A stretch of 64,000 nt of DNA from Antilocapra americana (Eukaryota > Chordata > Mammalia > Artiodactyla > Antilocapridae): NCBI GenBank assembly GCA_007570785.1, contig ML660211.1, positions 4,781,177 through 4,845,176 on the forward strand, written 5' to 3'. Position 1 is the stretch's first letter, and each line of letters begins with the position of its first letter. Shown piece after piece: positions 12,165-24,997 of this stretch. Position numbers and translations under genes: made by a program. The notes beneath the pieces are model-generated. The model saw only the letters and a program-made list of their open reading frames with translations. It was not told the DNA's origin and did not search any database.

Positions 12165-12720
12165 AAAGTGACTAGTTTCATTCTAAGGGATATATGAAAA
12201 GATGCTGCACAATATTTTCAGGGAAATGCAATTCAAAACTGCAATGACTTATTAGGATGACTCATCAAAAAGGAAAAGATAACAAATGTTGAGGATGTGG
12301 AGAAATTGGCAGATTTGTTTATTGGTGAAAATGATGCAGCAATTAGAGGGAAATATGAAGACTCCTCAGAAAAATTAAAAATATAAATGCCATTGGATCC
12401 AGCAATCCCACTTTAGTTGTATGTCCAAAGGAAATGAAGTCAGGATTTCAAGGATCCCATGGTCATTGCAACATTATTTATAATAGCCAAGATATCAAAA
12501 CAATTTACATGTCCATCAACAGATGAATGGATAAAGACGACGCAGTATTTATATACATATGATGGAACATTATTCAATCTTAAAAAGCAAGAAGATCCTG
12601 TCATCTGGACAACATAGACAAAATTGGAAGATATTACGCTACATGAAAGGATAAATACTGCATTTCTAGGTTGTTTTGTCATGAAGAATAGAGCAGAATA
12701 TTTAAGAAGTGTTTAGATAA
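12165..12720 (+). mobile_element. Ancient L1 3' end (L1M type)
   Basis: Diverged but recognisable L1 ORF2 end and 3' UTR in sense orientation: caatcccactttagttgtat, gcaacattatttataatagccaag, ccatcaacagatgaatggataaag, gatggaacattattcaatctt. Many indels. Confidence 0.82.
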
Positions 12721-12826
12721 ATGTGCAAGGAAAAGTAAAATAAAAATTCACTTAAGAAAGAAATAATATAAGATATGGGGAAGAGAATTTATATAGGGCA
12801 TAAAATGTGTAAGCTATATTACGTGA

Positions 12827-13028
12827 CCCTGATGCTGGGAAGGATTGGGGGCAGGAGGAGAAGGGGACGACAAAGGATGAGATGGTTGGATGGCATCACT
12901 GACTTGACGGACATGGGTTTGGGTGGACTCTGGGAGTTGGTGACGGACAGGGAGGCCTGGCGTGCTGCAGTTCATGGGGTCACAAATAGTCGGACACGAC
13001 TAAGCGACTGAACTGAACTGAACTGATA
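12827..13028 (+). mobile_element. Bov-A2 SINE / BovB 3' end
   Basis: Starts near ctgatgctgggaaggattgg and ends with the diagnostic gactgaactgaactgaactga tail repeats. Good match to consensus, so relatively young. Confidence 0.92.
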
Positions 13029-13429
13029 TTAGGTGACAAAAGCAGTGTGATGTTGAGTGATATTTTAATTTTAAAAAAGAATGAGAAAATAATTGTGTAT
13101 AAGAACAAGATAAAATATAATATTTTGTATATCAATTTTTTATCATCATTAACCAGATTTTGTTTAGAGATTTTTTTTATGGTAAATAGGTATAATATTT
13201 AAAAGAGTTGCCATTTTACATGAAAAAGATTGTTATTGTTATTGATAAGAGTTGTTTACTGCAGCTCCCATTCAAGTCATGCTGTAAAAAATGTGCAGTA
13301 TAATAAAAAATGTTATATACACTAATACCCAAAGTCCATAAGCAGTGAGGTATCAGGAGAAGGGGCTGAATACTTTAAAAACTGTGATATATTTGTTAAT
13401 ATGATGTTTTAGGACTGTGCAGTGTATGT
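13029..13429. other. AT-rich DNA, no clear feature
   Basis: May include more of the old L1 tail. Nothing firm. Confidence 0.4.
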
Positions 13430-13633
13430 GGGCTTAGTTGCTCGGTGTCTGACTCCCTGCGGCCCCATGTACTGTAGCCCGCCAGGCCATGTGGAATTTT
13501 CCGGCAAGAATACTGGAGTGGATTGTATTGCCTTCTCCAGGGTATTTTCCTGACCTAGGGATCAAACCTGCATCTCTTGCATCCCCTGCATTGGCAGGCA
13601 GATTCATTACCGATAGTGCCACCTGGGAAGCCC
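13430..13633 (-). mobile_element. Bov-tA SINE
   Basis: Reverse complement of Bov-tA, from gcttagttgctcggtgtctg to gccacctgggaagccccc. Confidence 0.92.
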
Positions 13634-13802
13634 CCAGACAATGATTAGGGAGGATTGAAAGTCCTTGTCTAGGAACTGGACTCCTGGTGGAGCAACTGAT
13701 TGCACTTCTGTCTTATTCCAAAGGTGTTGCACTTACTACTTAGTTCTCTAAATTCAGAGAAGAAACTTCTGTTTTTACACTAAATATTTCATCTAGGTAT
13801 TT

Positions 13803-14028
13803 TTTCAATGGGGGCTTCCCAGGTGGCTCAGTATGAAGATGAGCAGCGCAGAATTTGTCGGTTTGATTGCTGAATGGGAAAGATATTCTGGAGAAGGAAA
13901 TGGCAACCCATTCCAGTATTCTTGCCTGGAGCATCCCACGGACAGAGGAGCCTGGTGGGCTATAGTCTACAGGGTTGCAAAAGAATCAGACACAATTTAG
14001 CAGCTAAACGACAATAGAGCTTTCAATG
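13803..14028 (+). mobile_element. Bov-tA SINE with 8-bp duplication
   Basis: Head gggcttcccaggtggctcag at 13812, tail to 14020. The repeat tttcaatg flanks it at 13803-13810 and 14021-14028. The head is diverged around the B box. Confidence 0.9.
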
Positions 14029-14763
14029 AATAATAACCAAGTTGAATAATAGCCATCATCTTACTTTCTAAAAGGAGACATTTATTTTTATAAGTTATTA
14101 TAAAGAATGGCCCACCCAGAAATCTCAATATTTCTCCAACCTTATGTTATCTTCTTATTATCAAATATGTCATATTTTTCTAGTCAATGAGTATATGGTG
14201 CCTTATTTCATATTAAAATAACTTTTGCATTTATAATGAGAACAATTTATATTTTTCAATATACTGTGTTTCTGTATTGCTTGCTACTCAAATCCTTCTT
14301 CTTAAACTTTAGAAAAAGGCCAATTACATAGCACTAAAAAGAAAACCAAAAGATAAACAAATATATAGGCTACAGGAAAGGCTGAATACATTTTTATAAA
14401 AAATAATAAAACTTAGGTAAATTTTTGACAGTTAACTTCTAAAACCTACTGTAACACAAGTATTATATCAGTAATAAGTTGAATTAATAAATATTTATAT
14501 GTTGTTGAAAAGGGTTTTAAAATAAATATCAGTAGACAATTAGGCATATTGTGTTAATCAGGTATACTTGAGCTAAAAATGAGTTCTGCCAAAGTCCTTA
14601 ATATATATTTAAAGTAAAACAAATGCACAGAATGTGGAATTCTATACTCAGTTTTTTAAAGGAAAATGAAACTTAATGATGTAATTTCGCTGCACAGCCA
14701 CATCTCATAACAAATTATCTTTTTAAAAAGTCAATAAATATGTATATCTAATAATATAAACAT
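14029..14763. other. Unique AT-rich DNA, no feature seen
   Basis: No repeat or coding signal recognised. Confidence 0.55.
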
Positions 14764-14940
14764 TGAGGGCAAAAGAAGAAGAGAGTGGCAAAGGATGAGA
14801 TGCTTAGATAGCATTACTGGCTCAATGGACATGAATAAGAACAAATCCAGGAAAATAGTAGAAGATAAGGGAGGCTGGCATGCTGCAGTCCATGGAGCTG
14901 CAAAGAGTTGGACATGACTTACCAACCGAATAGCAACAGC
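14764..14940 (+). mobile_element. Bov-A2 type SINE fragment, diverged
   Basis: Text such as ggcaaaggatgagatgctta, gcatgctgcagtccatggag and gcaaagagttggacatgact follows the Bov-A2 body in order. Confidence 0.85.
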
Positions 14941-16449
14941 AACAACCATGTTAGAAAAGCCACCTTTCAAGTGAGTTTTGTTTAGCTTAACTTGTGATTC
15001 CATTTTAATAGATTTTCACTCTATTTCAGAAAATTGTTTCTGTTCACTTGAATTTAATGGCATTTTACACAATTCTGAAGTGTCAGTTTCTTAGCTACAA
15101 GAAAAGATAGGGGTTATTGTGAAACTAATTTTAGTTTCTGAAATAAGCATAGCAATAAACCTTCTATTTAATCTCCTGCATGTCCTTCCCTCTGGTTTAG
15201 TTACAACTGTGAATCTGGAGAAAAAGATAACCTGAACTGCTTTTACTCTGGAAGGAAACAGCTATCTGTACTCAGTAAGATTCTTCATTTTCACAAATAC
15301 AAGTACTTAAGGTGTGGCTTAAACACTTCAGTTCTGAAGTAAGGCTGTCAACAGCTGTAAGATCTCAGTCAAAACTAATTTATACTCTCTAAGCTTTAGC
15401 TTCCTTATTGGTAATTGATGACATATAATAATAATTATAATAATGTTTGGATCATGTGGGATAATGAACATAAGGTACATCACTGTGACTGGAGAATACG
15501 TTGGTGCTGAATTCATGTTTGCATCCTTATAACCTATCTCAAATTCACATTGGAGATATCCAACAGGCCATGGCTGTCAGGAACATCTACGGATACCTGC
15601 TCCACAGCAAGAGTTTTCAAATATTATGCTCTTGTGTCTACATTCTACTTCTGTTTTTGAAACTTAGTTCAAATGAACTCCGGGTCATTTCTTAAGCACA
15701 CACTGTGCACCAGCAGAAGTTATGCATGGGATAAATATTATAGGGGCAACAGTTATACTTGGAATAAATCACAGAGTTCTTTCTCTTATGGTGTTCCTGG
15801 GCAAGGGGCAGCTAGGAGCATAGAGGCAGGATTAGCAACCAGTGGATATTTAGTAATTAGATAATAGATTGAAAAGTGAGCAACTTAAAAATAGGGAGAA
15901 AGTGATTCGTGAATGTCTATAGCATAGATAAGATCTAGTATATAAAGCTAATATATTTATATAAATATTTACAGATGTGGATGAAATATAAACAAACACA
16001 CACGCATATATACATACAGAGAGAACAAATCTTTGAAGAGGCTCCTAGTTCTTGAGACCACCTAATAGATCTTTGTGCTGAGTTGATCATTCTTTAATCA
16101 AGATTTTGTTTTCTGTAAAAGTAAATTTAAAAGGCAATCAAAGGGAACAAAAATTAGGTTTACCTTTAGGAACATACTGAATGTGACAGACACAGTAAAA
16201 TAAAATGTGTAACATAAATATAGAAATATACAAAAGAGAACATTGTTTGAAGATTGTTTAGATATTTAATTTTATTTAGATTCTTATTTATTTTATACTA
16301 ATATTAATTTGTTGAGTAATCTTTTAATTTAAAAAGTTACAGTTATATCAAAATGCTTACTTGTATGCTTATTTAATATTCGTTTAAGCTTTGTTTCACT
16401 TGCTTTATTTTCTATTAACGATTCACAAGACCTGAAGCAATCAAATGTG
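14941..16449. other. Mostly unique DNA, one possible MIR
   Basis: The text at about 15335-15500 (gtaagatctcagtcaaaac, ctctctaagctttagcttcct) has the layout of a MIR SINE, at low confidence. The rest shows nothing recognisable. Confidence 0.4.
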
Positions 16450-16664
16450 CTGTATGTCCCTCAGTTGTGTCCGACTCTTTGTGATCCCGTGGACTATAGC
16501 CCACCAGGCTCCTCTGTTCATGGAATTTTCCAGACAAGAATACTGGAGTGAGTTGCTATTTCCTACTCCAGGGGATCTTCCTGACCCAGGGATCAAACCC
16601 CTGTCTCTTGCGTCTCTTGCATTGGCAGGCAGATTCTTTACCACTGATGCTACCTGGGAAGCCT
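16450..16664 (-). mobile_element. Bov-tA SINE
   Basis: Reverse complement of a full Bov-tA: cagttgtgtccgactctttg through ctacctgggaagcc. Confidence 0.94.
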
Positions 16665-17099
16665 CAGGGTCTCTAATATTAGCAGCCAAATATAATTCCT
16701 AACTGACACACAGAAAAACACAGCAATTCCTTGAGCCTCAAACCATTTTTAATAAGATATATTAGAAAACTGCCTCAGGCAACTGTGCCACTTCATAGGA
16801 CTCAATATCACCAGGTACAGAAAACTTCAACTTTGTCACTTTAGCTTACTTGGTTAGAAATGGGGATATTTTACAGTTGATATACACATAAATGCATTTT
16901 GTTTGAAAATTATTATTTTTTGTTTAAAAATTAAAATAACAATTTTTACCAGAAAAAAATAGTATATGGTTATGGTCAAAATTAAAACAAAAAATCACAA
17001 GCTACCAATGATCTTATTCATGTTTAAGGCCTGTCAGTATATTTTCCAGGTATTTTTCATGTACTTTTGGATATGTATGAATCATGAACTGACAATCTT
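16665..17099. other. AT-rich DNA, no feature seen
   Basis: Nothing recognised. Confidence 0.5.
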
Positions 17100-17445
17100 A
17101 ATTAAAATATAGACATTTTCCTTATTGATGAATATAGGTAGTATATTAACATTCTATGGCTTCTGTAACAAGTTAACCATAATCTTGATGCTTTAAAGCA
17201 ATAGAAATGTATTCTCTCATAGAACTGGATGCCATACCTCCAAAACTGAGTATCACTGACCTGAAAGTTATGCTGCTTCTGGAGATTTTGTTGGAATATG
17301 TTCCCAGGTGCAATGAGTATCTGGTGACTGTCAGCATCCTGTGATTGTAGCCACATTACTCCCACATTTGCCTTGGTCCTTGGTGGGCACACTGCCTTCT
17401 CTTCTTTCACTTGCATCTCTTATAAGGACAGCCTACTGGGACAAT
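17100..17445 (+). repeat. Old mammalian interspersed repeat, family not assigned
   Basis: Order of motifs (ctatggcttctgtaacaag, caatagaaatgtattctctc, then cttataaggacagcct) matches the family also present at 52073-52735. I know the pattern from mammalian genomes but cannot name the family with certainty. Confidence 0.55.
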
Positions 17446-18852
17446 TTGGTGAAATCAGTTCATATTAAGATTTTCAACTTAATTATGTGCACAAAGGCAT
17501 TTTTTCCTTACGAGGTAACATTTACAGGTTCCAGAGATTAGAGTCCGATATCTTTGAAAAGTCTCATTAGTGGGATCATCCTTTGAAGTATTTACATGAT
17601 ATTGTATGTATGTACACACAATGCCTAATTTTATCACTTCTCAATGATAGGTATTATATTAACTCAAAAATTTCAAATTTTTAGTTAATAGAAACAAAAA
17701 CAACACAACAACACACACAAGCACATACTTCTTTTTTTCTAAATCAAAGGATCTGAAAATTGCCTTATCAAAGGATTTGATCATTGAAATAACAACTTTA
17801 ACAAAAAGTTCTTCAAAAAGTTATCACTACATTCAACAATAGGTAGAATTAAAATTCAATTTTAATTCTGCTGAAGCAAAATATCTCATTAATGATTTTT
17901 TAATTGATGGTAAACTTCAATGTGGTTCTTACTGTATTTAAATGGTTTGTATATTCTTTGCTCATTTCACTGTGGAGTTGTCCAAATTCCTCTAACTTAA
18001 TTGCAGGAGCACTTGTAACAGAGGGTGTAACCCTCTCTTCGTTAAGCGTATCTTAAGCATCTTTTCCAAGTTTGTTAACATTATTAATTGTGTTTTTATT
18101 TACAGTAGATGGTTTTTTCAACTTCTTTACCCCAGGTTGTATAAATGATCCTCTATATTTCACAGGACAGCTATTATCTATTACATGTTTAGATGTTTAA
18201 TTACCAAGCGATGAGATAAACACCCTTCAGTTCGTCCCTAATTCTTGTGAAATTTTTCTTGTTCTTGGTTTGCTTCTTTGTCTTCGAAGTCTGCTGTTTC
18301 AAGTGTCATACAGACATGAACTCTGTGAATGCTGTTTCTGAGAATCAGTGTCAGATTTCCTGGACACAGAAGGGCAGGAAGGGAGTATGCAAGGCATAGG
18401 ATAGGGAGGCGGTGACCTGCAGCTTGGTGGTAGGCACGATAAGGTCTGAGATATAAACAAATCTGCAGCCATATACCTTCTCCCAACTCCATTTCTAATT
18501 AACTAGTGATTCTGTGAGCAAACTGATATCCTTTCTCTGCATTTAACCCTTCAAGCTTGTAGGTTATCGCTTCCTTCTGCTTCTCAACTGATTTCCAAAT
18601 TCCAAAATGTATTTTAATATATGGTCTGTTATTATTTTACTCTTTGTCTTTGGTTTTCCACCTTGTAAATGTATGTCATTGAAAAGGTCTTAATGCCATT
18701 TTAGCAATATTTCAGTAGGAAGTAAAATAAACACTTATTCAAAAGACCATATTTGCAAGTCTCCACTTTTGTAACCACTCTGATTGGACTTTTGACTCAG
18801 GCACTTCACTGCAATAACTCTTGTTAAAGTCATCAAAATTGCCTCTCTCTAT
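17446..18852. other. Unique DNA, no feature seen
   Basis: No repeat recognised. The minus-strand open stretch 18492-18238 (84 codons) has no recognisable homology and is not called. Confidence 0.5.
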
Positions 18853-19165
18853 GGGCTTCCCTGATAGCTCAGTTGGTAAAGAATTCATCTGCAATGCAGG
18901 AGACCTCAGTTCAATTCCTGAGTTGGGAAGATCTGCTGGAGAAGGGATAGGCTACCCACTCAAGTATTCTTGGGCTTCCCTGGTGGCTCAGCTGGTAAAG
19001 AATCTGCCTGGGATGTGGGAGATTTGGGTTTGATCCCTGGGTTGGGAAGATCTCCTGGGGAAGGGAAAGGCTACCCACTCCAGTATTCAGGCCTGGAGAA
19101 CTCCTTGGACTGTAAAGAGTCCATGGGGTAGCAAAGAGTTGAACATGTCTGAGTGACTTTCACTC
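18853..19165 (+). mobile_element. Bov-tA SINE with two tandem heads
   Basis: A first head (gggcttccctgatagctcag, 18853) runs to cccactcaagtattctt. A second head starts at 18972 (gggcttccctggtggctcag) and continues into a normal tail ending near gagtgactttcactctt. Dimeric heads are known among Bov-tA subfamilies. Confidence 0.92.
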
Positions 19166-19224
19166 TTCATGGTCAAGTTTCTGTTCTCTCCTGATTTTAC
19201 CCTCAGCAGGATTACACTCTGTTA

Positions 19225-20260
19225 TCAGGCCTTCTTTTTGAACTCTTACTTTACTTGCCTTTAGGGGGGTCATTTTCTGTTGGTTTCCCTTTTAAAACTT
19301 GCTGATCCTCTCTTTCCCTTTTCCTGATTCCATGTCATCTCCTTGACCTCTAAGCTTTCTAATGCGTTAGCCTCTGTTCTATTTCTTTTTCTCTTTTCTA
19401 TCTTTATATTCTCTGTAGGTGATTTCACTTAATACTATTTATGTTCTCTTACACAGTGATCACCAAATTTGTAATCCAAATTCTAACCTTCCCATGAGTC
19501 CCAAGTATTTTCTTTTATTTCTATTTGTATGTGCAATGGAGAGCCTAAACTTAATATGTTCAAAAGAGAAGACTTAGTTTTCCCCATCAAAACAAGCAAG
19601 CAAGCAAAAAACATAATGAGTAACACAACACCTGATCAAAAAAAACAAACCTGCTCCCTTGGTTTCCATTTCTTAGTGATAGCCAGTGCCATGAATCCAA
19701 ATATTTAAGCCAAAAAGCCTGGAAGCATACACTCCCTTGACTCTCACATCTGATATGATAGCAGGTCTTAGGATATTAAGCTTTATACTACATCCACTTT
19801 TTCTCCCTTTTTCAGCACTAATAACCTAGACCAGGGCATTCCCCATTTATGACGTTTTCAGCTTATACTCTTCTCAACAGCTAGTGACATCTGAAAGGAA
19901 AAAAAAAAAACTAATGAAAGAAGGAAGGAAAGAAGGGACAAGAAAAGAGAAATGAAAAAAAATCGATTGTGACATTTTCCTTTGTAAAATATTCCATTGG
20001 TTTCCATTAATGGCTCTCCATGCCTTGTGTGATTTTTGCTCTTGTCTACATCTCTGGATTGATTTTCTGCCGTTTTCTCTCACTCATGACTCTTCATCCC
20101 TCAAAGGCTAGATTCCTTTTTCCTTTGGATGTGTTCCATTTACCCTCCCTTGGGTTTTTATAGACACATTTCCCTTTGTGTTTCTCCAGTTTGTCATGGG
20201 GTCTGCTCCTGCGCATCATGCTGGCATGCAGCAGGGGCTCAGGAAATGTAGGCTGCGAAG
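19225..20260 (+). mobile_element. L2 LINE, 3' half of ORF2 and 3' end
   Basis: Although highly diverged, about 1 kb follows L2 in order: ttggtttcccttttaaaac, aacttaatatgttcaaaagag, cctggaagcatacactcccttgac, ccattggtttccattaatgg, and an ending like gcaggggctcaggaaatgta. It is an ancient relic with no open frame. Confidence 0.8.
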
Positions 20261-20654
20261 ATAATAGTCAGTGCAATTCTTAGTTTCTGTTTTTCAACAG
20301 GAGAGATTCATGTCGATTTTTAAATGTAAACAGAAATTACTTGAAACTTCTGCCAAAGAATGATCTGTTGGTAGGACAGAAGGACAGTTTAAACTGAGCA
20401 AAAAATAAATAGTTTTGATCTGTTTTTAATGTGTAAGATATGCAAAATATCTTTACAAGATTAAGAAAAAAAGGAGCTAAGATAAGATATTAGACTCTAG
20501 TTTTGAAAGTGATACAGATCTAGAAATTAAAAGGCTGGGTTTTCGCTTTTTTTCCTGAAGTATGCTATGGTCATCGTAATGTCATTTAATATATAGGCAT
20601 TTATATTTCTCTTATAAGAGTAGGCTAAAGACAGAAAGGTTTTTTTCCTACCTG

Positions 20655-20885
20655 GTGCATAGTTTCTCAGGCTCAGCACTATCGACCTTTTGGGCTAATT
20701 CTTTGTCCTAGTTGTTATCCTGTGCATTTTCAGATGCTTAGAAGCATTACAGGCTTCTATTTACTAGAGGCCAGCAGCAATACCCACCCCACCCCACCCC
20801 AAATTCTTACAACTAAAAATGTCTTCACACACTGCCACATCTCCCCTGGGAGTGAAACAGCCTCACTCTTCAGAAAGATTGGCTT
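20655..20885 (-). mobile_element. MER20 hAT-type DNA transposon relic
   Basis: Reverse complement of MER20: ttctcaggctcagcactatcgacc, ggctaattctttgtcctagttg, tcctgtgcattttcagatg, aaaatgtcttcacacactgcc, ctcccctgggagtgaaac. Confidence 0.8.
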
Positions 20886-20989
20886 AATTTAAATAATTTC
20901 TTCAGGCCTCCTCCAGCAAGGATGTTTTACCTTACCTACTCATATGGCTAACCCTTGGAGGTTGATAGCTTAAAAAGACTGTTCAATGC

Positions 20990-21065
20990 TGTTGACAGCC
21001 AAGTGTCTCCAGACACTGATAAATATCCCCAGGAGGACAAAAACACCCTCACTGGAGTATCAATG
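20990..21065 (-). mobile_element. Second MER20-like fragment
   Basis: The text ccaagtgtctccagacactg followed by cccaggaggacaaaaacacc resembles the inner end of MER20 on the same strand, 105 bp after the first copy. It may be a separate insertion or a partial duplication. Confidence 0.5.
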
Positions 21066-21835
21066 GTTTACTAACTGTGAGAGTAAGTTTGAGTATATTG
21101 GGCTTCAAGTAAAATGAAAAGGTACTAGTAAATGAACTTCATCAACCCATGTGCTTGGAATTCATCAGTAATCAATCATTTCTACTAATTAATATTTCAG
21201 ATCTTTAAATCAAGACTTTTTAGAGCTGAAAAGGGCCCTAAGCAGAGTGTAGTCCAATACTCATTTTATAGGTTAAAGCACTGAAACAATAATAAAATGC
21301 ATGTACTTTGTTCGAGATCACATACAAAATCTACTTTAAATAATCTATATCTAATCTAATTTAAAGAAGTGAGTTGCATCTGTTAAAATAGCAAAAATGT
21401 AAACAAACAATTAGGCATAGAACAAACATTCTAGTGAGGAGGGATGGAAATATATCAAAGAGTAACATAACTGTTTGATTAAATTTTTAATTTGGTTTAG
21501 AAATTCCTTTAAGTTAAAGCAGCAAATTCTCATCTAATAAAACAACATTAGCTGTTTAAGTGATACCAAATTTTTGTTTTTTTTAACCAGTTTTAAGAGA
21601 AATTTGCTTCATGTATCATATTTTTCTTTTATTATGAATATTTCTTCTGAATAAAAACCATAGTCCTAACATTTAAAATATGTGTTTTGTTAAAAAGTAA
21701 GTTAACAATGAAAATATATTCTTGTTTCCATGCACAAAACCTTTTATAAAGTAAAGAGTTTACATGCTTTAAATGAATATACTGCATGGTGCATACATCT
21801 CTTTTCTCCAGTATCACTTCTTTTTACCAGAATTT
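21066..21835. other. Mostly unique DNA; possible L3/MIR3-like relic
   Basis: Text at about 21205-21325 (tttttagagctgaaaagggc, tagtccaatactcattttatagg) resembles an old mammalian-wide SINE/LINE core. Family uncertain. The rest is unassigned. Confidence 0.4.
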
Positions 21836-21979
21836 ACTAAAGAACTTGGAGAAGGAAATGGCAGCCCACTCCAGTATTCTTGCTTGGAGAATTTCATGGA
21901 CAGAGGAGCCTGGCAGGCTGCAGTCCATGGGATAGCAACGAGTCAGACATGACTGAGCTCCTAACACACACTAAAGAAC
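21836..21979 (+). mobile_element. 5'-truncated Bov-tA SINE with exact 10-bp duplication
   Basis: Body 21846-21969 begins inside the element at ttggagaaggaaatggcagc, without the tRNA-like head. Flanking actaaagaac at 21836-21845 and 21970-21979 is identical, so it was truncated at insertion rather than deleted later. Confidence 0.92.
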
Positions 21980-24900
21980 CGGAGAATACCAGTGCCTTCA
22001 AATTTAAACTCTCTGAAGAGAACTTGATGTGCCCATATCAGTTATTGACTATATGAGGATAAAATAGTTTAGATTCCAATTATAGTGTTAGGGGGTTGGT
22101 AATCTGTTGTGCTGGTGGCAAACCAAAACTGTGTGGTTATCCAATTGGAAGGATGCCCGTCTTCTGTGGACATGGTTCTTAGGGTTGCTGGCAAAATTCA
22201 AGCAGTTTGTATTTTTCCCCCTCAATAAATTGCTTTGCTGGTACTACAAAACTTGTTCTATAATGATCAAAGGGATTCTGATTAAGGAACATGACTAATA
22301 TCTCAGACTGATGTATTTTCAGATCGGTTGTAACCTGGCATCTAATTTGATCAATGAAGAGCTTCAGTGATGTTTGTGTGAAACCTTTAACTTTGTACTG
22401 ATCACTTCCTTCACTTTCGATGTTTTACTTAAAAGTGAATTAGGTACAAAAGATAACTAAATTGATCACTAGCTAGCACTCTTCTGTAATTTTCATTTGA
22501 GCTTTAGAAAGCATCTGCCAGAGTCAAGATTTGTGTTTGTTTTGAGGCAACTCCTGGTTTGTAATGATACAATTGTTTTCAGCTTTCAGGATGCTTGCCT
22601 ATTTTAAATTAACTGGATGTATATTACAGCAGGACATTATGTATCTGGGTTCACTTCAAAGCTGTAACAAGTTTGTGAAAAATAAGTGAAGGAAAAGCCA
22701 AACTAAAATGTATTCTATTTTATATCACTTGAGACTGAAATCTGATCTGTCAGGAAGCTCATCCAGATAGTTATGACTCTTGTAGCGATATGAACATACA
22801 GGCTTAGCAGGAACAGTAGTATAATGTGATGTGTGTTAAGCCTATAAAACATCGTCCATAGCATATTAAAGGATGGTGATGGATAGATGATTCCTATGAA
22901 ATCTTTGCCATATTCTTGTTGGTTTCTCAGTACGATAAAAGAAAGTAGCCAGTGGCACAATTGTGTGTAAGGTCTGGTAGCACAAAGAATTAGTGATTAA
23001 TATCAATTATCCTGTAACCATGTGTACATTTTTACTTCTTTGATTATACATACTAACAATTTTATAGTACGTAAGAGTTTATAACTTACAAAATTCTGGT
23101 GAAATCTAATAGGGTTGGCTTTAAGACATTATTGACTCTCTCTAAAGCAGACAATAACTTGAAAGTCAGATTTGAAATGTACAAATGAAAAAATAGGCAA
23201 AAGCAGGCTGCCTCAACACCAAAAGTCATCAGGTATTGTTCAATGTTACTAGGCATCCTATACTGCCTAAGTATTGAGATGAAAAGGACACATTGATCTG
23301 GCTGACTGGTCTTCAGTCTAATTACTTGAATATATTTGGAATAATTTTGTTACTTGTCTGCCCTAATATAGTTACTGCAGCATATCTGCATGGTAAAGGA
23401 TGATTGCAAACAAAATCCTCAAATCCATCTTCAGAATTCAGAAAGATTAAATTGAAGAGTAAAGCGGTATTATTGCACATTTTTGCTTTATTTCAATATA
23501 TGGCAATTCCTTTCCTTTGGTTTGAATTCATTTCTCTGATTGTGCCTTGCTTGCTAATGCGATACTGTACTAATTTATATGGTAAGCCTCCAAGCTGCAA
23601 ACTCTGTGATCCCGCAGCATCATTAAAGCTCAAACCTGCCCATCATTATTCATGCTAAAAAATGATGTGACATGTCTCTGATTCTTTGAAAATAATTCAC
23701 ATTACTCTGAACTAAGAAAATGAGGTATTATTAATTCAAAAATTCAGGAACTGTTGATGCAAGGCATGGATGTCCTTTTTAACCGCTTCTATAAATTGAA
23801 GAACAATTGCTTCCTTTTTGGTTCATTTATTTACATATTTGGCTTTCTGCATTAGAAATATACTAATATCTGTGAATGATTTTTGAAAGCCTTCATGGGG
23901 CTTTATAGTTGTATTTCACGGCATTCATTTCGTTCTAATCTTTAGATCAAAACCATTTTGAAAACTAGGGAAACATTTGTAAAACTTTATCTCAAATAGT
24001 AAAATCACTGTTGTTGAAGGATGCCAGAAAATCTTGAAAGAAACTTGACTTTGATAATATATAAATGGCACCATAAAAGCTATGTGTATTATTATGTAAA
24101 ACACTTAATCTTTGTGAGCCTTAATTTGCTCTCCCATAAAATTGGGTTACTAATTTGTCTTTCCTTGCAGTCTCACAGGGCCTATGAAGGGGTACATACT
24201 ATGTGCAAAAGAGCCTTGAAAACTATAAAATGCTTTATAAATTTAAGGTAACATTGTTAACATTTTTTAAACTAATGATATTGCTTTCCTCATTGGCTAA
24301 CCATATTCTGTCTTTGTAGCTATGCAAATATAAAAACATTTTAGTACTTGCTATTCATCTCTAGGCAAAATAAGTAAATACAGTAATAAGTAGCAACATG
24401 CTTTATGGCATTGAGAGCATCTGTAACTATTAAGAAGAACACCCACATCTTTTTAGCATGGTTCCACTTTTACATCTAAAGAAATTTTTCTGAAAATAAA
24501 ATATACCTTTTCTTTGAATTTTGGCCATGAGCTATAGGACTTCTGTAGTGAATTCATTTTCCTTTCTTCATTCACTAGTAACTTTCAAAGTGTGTCAGGT
24601 GGTTCTGTTGCATAATACTGCTATTAATTTGGTTTGCAACAGACTGAAATTTTTTCATTAAAATTATTATTTGTGAATAACAAAGCTGTAGAGGGACTAT
24701 GCAGAATAAACAGTATTCTGTTTAAACAGTGTACTATTATTTAAATAATAGTATTAAAGAGCATGTAATATGAAATGAGAATTAAGCGTTCAATTGTAAT
24801 TTGTGTAGTTTTTTTTTTTTTTTCTGATCATATTTGGTCATTTGTAAAATTACCTGGAGTAATTGTATCTGTCTCTTAGGGCTGTTTTGGAGAATTAAAT

Positions 24901-24996
24901 GGAATAAGGTAGGTTCATTGGCACATAGTAGATTCCAAATGAATTCAGATCCATTTTATGCATTCTCTTAAGAAACTCTACTTAAAATAGGCATTA
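21980..24996. other. Repeat-poor unique DNA with MIR-like relics
   Basis: Three kilobases hold no ruminant-specific insertion. MIR-like layout occurs at about 24065-24250 and 24845-24965 (ttagggctgttttggagaattaaatgg, ttggcacatagtag). No coding signal was recognised. Confidence 0.5.
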
Positions 24997-24997
24997 C

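Noticed and set aside
16445..16702. Recurrent 60-90 codon proteins with segments like FSRQEYWSGLPFPSPGDLPDPGI
   Set aside because: The same peptide appears at many sites because it is a translated antisense Bov-tA. It is not a gene family.
18238..18492. 84-codon minus-strand open stretch in unique DNA
   Set aside because: No recognisable motif or paralogue. Chance length for this composition.
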